Shown here: positions 59,351 through 64,000 of the stretch, one piece after another
Position numbering within the stretch: position 1 is the first letter of the stretch
Layout: each line of letters starts with the position of its first letter
Source: DASXAI01 sp963728985
Lineage (GTDB): Bacteria; Actinomycetota; Acidimicrobiia; Acidimicrobiales; Ilumatobacteraceae
Direction of reading: 5' to 3'
Length of the DNA stretch: 64,000 bases
Assembly: GCA_963728985.1 (NCBI GenBank)
Contig: CAVSME010000003.1
Span: 1 to 64,000, forward strand
Position numbers and translations under genes: made by a program
Notes under the pieces: model-generated
What the model was told of the DNA's origin: nothing
Seen by the model: the letters and a program-made list of their open reading frames with translations, nothing else
Database searches by the model: none

Positions 59351-60493
59351 ATGGCTGCACCCGGCGACGTCCTCGACGGGCGCTACCGGCTCGGACCGGT
59401 GCTCGGGCGGGGCGGCATGGCCGACGTCTACTGGGCCCACGACCAGGTCACGGGCGACGACGTGGCGCTCAAGCTTCTGCGCCCGACCGATCCGTCGATG
59501 GCGAGGTGGCTGGGCCGGGAGCAGGCCGCCCTCAGCCGCCTGGACCACCCCGCCATCGTGCGGCTGCGAGCGACCGGGATGGTCGACGGCCGCCCCTACC
59601 TCGTGCTCGACCTGATCCGGGGCCGGTCGCTGGCCGACATCCTCCAGGACGGGCCGCTGACCGTGGGCCGCACGGCGGAGCTGGGCGCCCACCTGGCCGC
59701 CGGTCTCGCCCACGCCCACGCCGCCGGGGTCACCCACCGTGACGTGAAGCCGGCCAACGTCCTCGTCGACGACGCCGGCCGCCCGCACCTCGCCGACTTC
59801 GGGATCGCCCGCCTGAGCGCGGTCACCACCGCCACCGCCGCCGGCTTGGTCCTGGGCACCGCTTCCTACCTGGCCCCCGAGCAGGTGCGGGCCGAACCGG
59901 TGGGCCCGCCCGCGGACGTGTACGCCCTGGGCGTGGTGCTCATCGAGTGCCTGACCGGCGAGCGGTGCTTCCCGGGGTCGTTCCAGGAGGCGGCCATGGC
60001 CCATCTGGCCCGCCCGCCCGAGGTCCCGGCCCAGCTACCGGTCGACCTGCGCCGGACGCTGAGCGGCGCCACCGCAATGGACCCGGCCGAGCGGCCGTCG
60101 GCGGCGGCGCTGGCCGCCGTGCTGGCGGGCGAAGCGGCGCCGGCACCGACGATGGCCGTCCCCGGCGCCGCCGTCACCGAGGTGCGCTCGGCCACCCGGG
60201 TGATACCGGCGCCGCCGTACGTGGCGCCGGCCCCGAGACGCCGCCGGGCCACGGTGGCCGCCGCCGCCATCGGCAGCGTGGCCGGTCTCACGATCGCCGT
60301 CGCCGCCCTCCGGGCCAATGGCGACTCGAACCATCCGCCGCCCACCACGGCCCCCGCCGCCGTGCCCCTGTCGGTGCCGGCGGCCACGACCACGACGACG
60401 ACGGTCGCCCCGACAACGACGACGACCACGGCGCCCACCACCACGACGACGAACGCGCCGCCCGGGAAGGGCAAGAAGAAGCCCAAGGACTGA
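59351..60493 (+). CDS. Membrane Ser/Thr protein kinase (PknB-like, no PASTA)
   Basis: The kinase domain (about 8-265) has the glycine loop VLGRGGMADVY, Lys41 in VALKLL, the catalytic HRDVKPANV (Asp131), DFGIARL and APEQVRAEPVG. A proline-rich juxtamembrane stretch leads to one helix (VAAAAIGSVAGLTIAVAAL, about 297-315), then a short outside tail of Thr repeats ending PPGKGKKKPKD. There are no PASTA or other sensor domains, so any signal must come through partners. ATG 59351. Confidence 0.88.
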   Translation: MAAPGDVLDGRYRLGPVLGRGGMADVYWAHDQVTGDDVALKLLRPTDPSMARWLGREQAALSRLDHPAIVRLRATGMVDGRPYLVLDLIRGRSLADILQDGPLTVGRTAELGAHLAAGLAHAHAAGVTHRDVKPANVLVDDAGRPHLADFGIARLSAVTTATAAGLVLGTASYLAPEQVRAEPVGPPADVYALGVVLIECLTGERCFPGSFQEAAMAHLARPPEVPAQLPVDLRRTLSGATAMDPAERPSAAALAAVLAGEAAPAPTMAVPGAAVTEVRSATRVIPAPPYVAPAPRRRRATVAAAAIGSVAGLTIAVAALRANGDSNHPPPTTAPAAVPLSVPAATTTTTTVAPTTTTTTAPTTTTTNAPPGKGKKKPKD

Positions 60494-60503
60494 GCGCGAT
60501 GAG

Positions 60504-60590
60504 GGTTTGGGTGCCGTCTGCGTCGCCTGGCGGGCCGATCGGCACCCATGACCGAATCGGCACCCAACGTCGCGCACGGATCGTGGCGCC
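60504..60590 (+). repeat. Dispersed palindromic repeat, family 1, copy C
   Basis: It contains TTTGGGTGCCG, TCGCCTGGCGGGCCGATCGG, and two ATCGGCACCCA units, as in copies A and B, but diverges at both edges. The TGGGTGCCG/CGGCACCCA stem is kept. It lies between the kinase stop and the rplY promoter. Confidence 0.8.
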
Positions 60591-60621
60591 CGGGCGGCTG
60601 GGCTCGGGCCCGTCCGCGCCC

Positions 60622-60627
60622 TACACT
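60622..60627 (+). promoter_or_regulatory. -10 element of rplY
   Basis: TACACT followed about 40 bases later by AGAGGAGCGCGCC and ATG 60668. Unlike several neighbours this transcript would have a leader with a ribosome-binding site. Confidence 0.4.
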
Positions 60628-60667
60628 TTCTCGGTTTGCAGCGACGCCAGTTGCAGAGGAGCGCGCC

Positions 60668-61336
60668 ATGCCAGAGTCCACCCTCGTTGCCGAGACCGGT
60701 CGCCCGACCGGCTCACGCGCCAGCGGCCGGCTGCGCGCCGCCGGCAAGATCCCGGGCGTTCTCTACGGGCACGGCCTGGCGCCGGTGCCGCTGGCCGTCG
60801 ACCGCCGGGAGCTGCGCCACGCCCTGTCCGGCCCCGCCGGCGTGAATGCCGTCGTCCAGCTCAAGGTCGGCGCTGACACCCACCCCACGGTGGTGAAGGA
60901 CCTGCAGCGCGACCCCGTCCGGCGCACGGTGACGCACATCGACTTCATCGTCGTGCGCATGGACGAGGAGATCACCGTCGACGTGCCGCTCATCCTGGAG
61001 GGCGAGGCCCGCCAGGTGCTCTCCGACGACGGCGTCATCGAGCATTCCCTCCAGACGCTGTCGGTCGTCACCACGCCGGCCGACATCCCGACCCACATCA
61101 CCGTCGACATCAGCGCCATGGCCGTCGGCGACGTGTTGCGCGTCGGCGATCTCGTCATGCCCCGCGGCGTGACGATCGCCGGCGATCCCGACACCCCCGT
61201 CGTCGTCGCCGCCGGCGCCGCCGCGCTCGAGGAGCCCGAGGTCGAGGCGGCCGAGGGCGAGGAAGGCGAGGCCGAGGGCGGCGAGGCCGCCGAGAGCGCC
61301 GGTGCCGCCGAGGGCGGGACCGACAGCAGCGAGTAG
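60668..61336 (+). CDS. rplY: 50S ribosomal protein L25 (Ctc form)
   Basis: The 222-residue protein has the L25 5S-rRNA-binding domain (residues 1-95: TGSRASGRLRAAGKIPGVLY, then VKDLQRDPVRRTVTHIDFIV) and the C-terminal TL5/Ctc beta domain (VDVPLILEGEARQVLSDDGV). A long acidic Glu/Ala/Gly tail (EAAEGEEGEAEGGEAAESAG) ends it. A ribosome-binding site AGAGGAG precedes ATG 60668. It is paired with pth 12 bases downstream, a very common arrangement. Confidence 0.93.
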   Translation: MPESTLVAETGRPTGSRASGRLRAAGKIPGVLYGHGLAPVPLAVDRRELRHALSGPAGVNAVVQLKVGADTHPTVVKDLQRDPVRRTVTHIDFIVVRMDEEITVDVPLILEGEARQVLSDDGVIEHSLQTLSVVTTPADIPTHITVDISAMAVGDVLRVGDLVMPRGVTIAGDPDTPVVVAAGAAALEEPEVEAAEGEEGEAEGGEAAESAGAAEGGTDSSE

Positions 61337-61348
61337 TCCGGCGCACCG

Positions 61349-61924
61349 ATGGCGGACTACCTCGTCGTCGGGCTCGGCAACCCGGGCGAGGAGTACGCCC
61401 GCTCCCGCCACAACCTGGGCGCCGAGGTGGTGGCCGAGCTGGCCGCCCGCCACGGCGGACGCCTGAAGCTGTCCAAGAAGGAGCGCGCCCTCACCGCCGA
61501 GATCAGGATCGGCGGCCAGCGGGTGGCGCTCGCCTTCCCCCAGACATACATGAACGACTCCGGGCAGTCGGTTCAGCTCCTGCGGCGGCGCTACGACATC
61601 GAGGAGCCCGAGCGGATCGTGATCGTCCACGACGAGCTCGATCTCCCCGTGGGCCGGATGAAGCTGAAGGAGGGGGGCGGGCTGGCCGGCCACAACGGGC
61701 TGCGGTCGCTCAAGCAGCACCTCCACACCGATGCCTTCGTACGGATCCGCATCGGCGTGGGCAAGCCCCCGTCGAAGGAGCAGGGCGCCGACCACGTGCT
61801 GCGCCGGGTGACGAAGGCCGAGCGCACCGAGCTGGACATCAAGGTCCAGGAGGGGGCCGACGCCGTGGAGGCCATCGTCACCGACGGCGTCGCCGCCGCC
61901 ATGACGAAATACAACGCCCTCTGA
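61349..61924 (+). CDS. pth: Peptidyl-tRNA hydrolase
   Basis: Pth recycles peptidyl-tRNA released from stalled ribosomes. The 191-residue protein has VVGLGNPGEEYARSRHNLGA (catalytic His), FPQTYMNDSGQSVQ, VHDELDLPVGRMKLKEGGG and GHNGLRSLKQHL. Typical length and motifs. Confidence 0.94.
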   Translation: MADYLVVGLGNPGEEYARSRHNLGAEVVAELAARHGGRLKLSKKERALTAEIRIGGQRVALAFPQTYMNDSGQSVQLLRRRYDIEEPERIVIVHDELDLPVGRMKLKEGGGLAGHNGLRSLKQHLHTDAFVRIRIGVGKPPSKEQGADHVLRRVTKAERTELDIKVQEGADAVEAIVTDGVAAAMTKYNAL

Positions 61925-61962
61925 GTCGCAACTGATTGGTTGCAGCTAGTGACGCCCGCCGG

Positions 61963-61968
61963 TACGGT
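61963..61968 (+). promoter_or_regulatory. -10 element of the downstream LLM gene, leaderless transcript likely
   Basis: TACGGT lies six bases before GTG 61975, with no ribosome-binding site in between. Confidence 0.4.
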
Positions 61969-61974
61969 CAGGCT

Positions 61975-62895
61975 GTGCCCCCGTTCCGCTTCGGCGTCGC
62001 CGCGCTGTCCGCGCCCCCCGACCGTGCCACCTGGCAGGACCACGCCCGCCGGTATGAGGACCTCGGCTTCGACGTCCTCCTCCTGGCCGATCATCTCGGC
62101 GCCCTGTTCCCGCCGCTCGTGCCCCTGGTCAGCGCGGCCGACGCCACCACCCGACTGCGCGTCGGCACGTTCGTGCTGAACAACGACTTCTGGCACCCCG
62201 CCCTCCTTGCCCGCGATGCCGGCGCCGTCGACGTCCTCACCGATGGTCGCCTCGAGCTGGGCTTCGGTGCCGGCTACGCCCAGGCCGAGTACGAGTCGGC
62301 CGGCCTCACCTACGACCCGCCCAGGACCCGGGTCGACCGGCTGGCCGAGGCGTTGCCGCTGGTGCGCCGGCTCCTCGACGGCGAGACCGTCGACCACGAC
62401 GGCGCCAACTACACGCTGCGGGGTGCCACCAACGGCTTCGCCACGGCGCAGCCGCGGGTGCCGCTCCTCGTCGGCGGCAACGGCAACCGCCTACTGGCCA
62501 CGGCCGCCCGCCACGCCGACATCGTCGGGCTCGTCGGCTTCACCTCGAGCTCCGGCCTGGTCCACACCGATCTGAGCCACTTCACCTGGGCCGGGCTGGC
62601 CGAGCGCATCGACCACGTACGCCGGTGCGCCGGCGATCGCTTCGCCGCCCTCGAGCTCAACGTCTTGGTGCAGTGGGTGGCGGCGGGCGACCCGCGGGCC
62701 GCGGCCGACGAGCTGGCCGGCCAGACCGGTAGCCCGGCCGAGCTGTTCCTCGACTCGCCGTTCGTGATGCTCGGCTCGGCGGCCGACCTCGCCGAGCACG
62801 TGAACCGGCTGCGTGAGGCCGGTGTCACGTACCTCGTGGCCTTCGCCGAGCGGGGCGCCGACGATCTCGCTCCGATCATCGCCGCCGAGCGCTGA
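61975..62895 (+). CDS. LLM-class F420-dependent oxidoreductase
   Basis: The 306-residue luciferase-like TIM barrel begins FRFGVAALSAPPDRATWQDH and shows RYEDLGFDVLLLADHLG, TRLRVGTFVLNNDFWHPALL, DGRLELGFGAGYAQAEY and PLLVGGNGNRLLATAARHAD. These are features of F420-dependent LLM subfamilies of actinobacteria. Substrate unknown. GTG 61975 is chosen because coding begins there and a -10 element lies just upstream. Confidence 0.82.
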   Translation: MPPFRFGVAALSAPPDRATWQDHARRYEDLGFDVLLLADHLGALFPPLVPLVSAADATTRLRVGTFVLNNDFWHPALLARDAGAVDVLTDGRLELGFGAGYAQAEYESAGLTYDPPRTRVDRLAEALPLVRRLLDGETVDHDGANYTLRGATNGFATAQPRVPLLVGGNGNRLLATAARHADIVGLVGFTSSSGLVHTDLSHFTWAGLAERIDHVRRCAGDRFAALELNVLVQWVAAGDPRAAADELAGQTGSPAELFLDSPFVMLGSAADLAEHVNRLREAGVTYLVAFAERGADDLAPIIAAER

Positions 62896-62934
62896 CGCAC
62901 GCCGGGAGGCGGCCGATACGCTGGTCGACCGCCC

Positions 62935-64000
62935 GTGCCCTCGACCGCCGCCCCCCTCTCCGCGCTCCCCCCGCTACTGCGCGACGAACCGGCGCTGCGC
63001 CACGTCGCCGGCCGCCATGCCGCCGTCCTGGCCGTGCCGGAGGCGGCGCGCGCCCTCACGGTGGCGGCCCTCGTCCACCTCTCCGATCGCCGGCCGATCG
63101 TCGTGGCCGTGCCCACCGGTACCGCCGCCCAGAACCTGGTCGAGGACCTGGCCCAGTACCTCGGGCCCCAGGCCGTGGCCCTCTTCCCGGCGTGGGAGAC
63201 CCTGCCCTTCGAGCGCGTCAGCCCCGCCGTCGAGACCATGGGCCGGCGCCTCGAGCTGCTGTGGCGCCTGCGCCGTCCCGACCGGGCGCCGCAGGTGGTC
63301 GTGGCGTCCGTGCGCGCCCTCCTGCAGCGGCTCGGGCCGCATCTCGAAGACGTCGAGCCGGTCATCGCCACCAGGGGCGGCGTCCTCGACCCCGACGTCC
63401 TCGTGGCCCAGCTCGTGGGCATGGGCTACCGGCGCGAGGACCTGGTCGAGCATCGCGGCGAGGTGGCCCGCCGCGGCTCCATCGTGGACGTCTTCCCGTC
63501 CACCGCCGACGCCCCCGTGCGCATCGACCTCTGGGGTGACGAGGTCGACCGGCTGAGCGAGTTCTCGGTCAACGACCAGCGCTCCACCGTCGATCTCGAC
63601 GAGGTGGCCATCTTCCCCGCCCGCGAGCTGCTGGCCACGGCGGACGTGCGGGCCCGGGCCGCCGACCTGGTGGCCGACGAGCCATGGGGCCGGGAGCAGT
63701 GGGAGCGCCTCAGCGAGGGCCTGGTCTTCGACGGCATGGAGTCGTGGCTGCCGTGGCTCACGCCCGACGAGCACCTGCTCACCGATCTCCTCCCGGCCGA
63801 CGCCCAGGTGCTCCTCATGGAGCCCCGGCGGATGAGGGACCGGGCCGCCGACCTCCTCGCCGAGGAGGACGACCTGGCCCGGACGCTGGCCAAGACGTGG
63901 GGCGCCCGCGACGACGCCGACAGCCGCCCATTTCCCCGCCTCCACCTCGATGCCGACCGGCTCCTCACCGGCTCCGTCTCCGCGTGGTCGGTCACGAGCG
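62935..64000 (+). CDS. mfd: Transcription-repair coupling factor Mfd, N-terminal part
   Basis: An open frame from GTG 62935 runs off the window end (355 codons). It carries the UvrB-homologous N-terminal module: LPPLLRDEPALRHVAGRHAA, VALFPAWETLPFERVSP, VASVRALLQRL, YRREDLVEHRGEVARRGSIV followed by DVFP, and APVRIDLWGDEVDRLSEFS. The RNA-polymerase-interacting and helicase domains lie beyond the window. TACGCT (62917-62922) lies 12 bases before the start. Mfd removes stalled RNA polymerase and recruits UvrA. Confidence 0.93.
   Translation, partial: MPSTAAPLSALPPLLRDEPALRHVAGRHAAVLAVPEAARALTVAALVHLSDRRPIVVAVPTGTAAQNLVEDLAQYLGPQAVALFPAWETLPFERVSPAVETMGRRLELLWRLRRPDRAPQVVVASVRALLQRLGPHLEDVEPVIATRGGVLDPDVLVAQLVGMGYRREDLVEHRGEVARRGSIVDVFPSTADAPVRIDLWGDEVDRLSEFSVNDQRSTVDLDEVAIFPARELLATADVRARAADLVADEPWGREQWERLSEGLVFDGMESWLPWLTPDEHLLTDLLPADAQVLLMEPRRMRDRAADLLAEEDDLARTLAKTWGARDDADSRPFPRLHLDADRLLTGSVSAWSVTS

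Overview
The window is very G+C-rich, uses many GTG starts with 4-base ATGA/GTGA overlaps, and carries a bS22-like miniature ribosomal protein, F420/LLM-type oxidoreductases and the gene order metG-tatD-(rpfB position)-rsmA-ispE. This fits an actinomycetote, probably an Acidimicrobiia-like lineage (inference; no rRNA is present). Secreted proteins built from repeated P-x-R-x-L/I-D-T-R units and Thr-rich tails fit the same group.

Bases 1-7400 are a rearranged mobile-element graveyard. A frameshifted fragment of a large protein, an excisionase split by an IS21-family element, and a C-terminal integrase stump look like the remains of an integrative element. The IS21 element (712-4712, 6-bp target duplication AGGTCG) was itself hit by an IS256-family element (784-2169, 8-bp duplication GTCGCCAG). 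Then come tails of an ABC exporter and a substrate-binding protein, a DrrA/DrrB deletion fusion, and an N-terminally cut unknown gene.

Bases 7.4-16.4 kb hold envelope and signalling genes: a two-TM protein, a beta-propeller lipoprotein, and a unit of response regulator, ApbE flavin transferase, ferric-reductase-like heme protein, small Thr-rich protein and sensor kinase. A CHASE3-HAMP-PP2C phosphatase follows.

Bases 16.5-28.5 kb are a cluster for aerobic corrin-ring synthesis: cobF, then a leftward run (cobA, cobL, cobM and a ribbon-helix-helix/tetrapyrrole-methylase fusion), a divergent rightward run (cobG, cobH, cobI, cobJ), convergent cobK, and cobN. The 66-bp divergent gap holds three TAGGG-type half-sites overlapping likely leaderless promoters, so the fusion protein is a good candidate for the local regulator.

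Bases 28.5-38 kb contain PilZ, UdgX, two TetR regulators and a catabolic run (FAD monooxygenase, epoxide hydrolase, limonene-monooxygenase-like LLM enzyme, zinc alcohol dehydrogenase, two SDRs). Bases 38-64 kb are largely housekeeping: DUF1269, gpsA, acyl-CoA synthetase, DUF192, rsmI, aminotransferase, GNAT, HAD, metG, tatD, a double-psi-barrel protein, rsmA, ispE, bS22, two SGNH/acyltransferase envelope proteins, an ABC permease, tRNA-Gln, a GlmU lacking most of its acetyltransferase domain, prs, a Ser/Thr kinase, rplY, pth, an F420-type oxidoreductase and the start of mfd.

Two dispersed intergenic repeat families (about 90-120 bp, three copies; about 55 bp hairpin units, four copies) and a strongly structured 168-bp gap between metG and tatD are the most striking non-coding signals. 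Frameshifts occur in the transposases and in several otherwise healthy genes, so some may be consensus errors.
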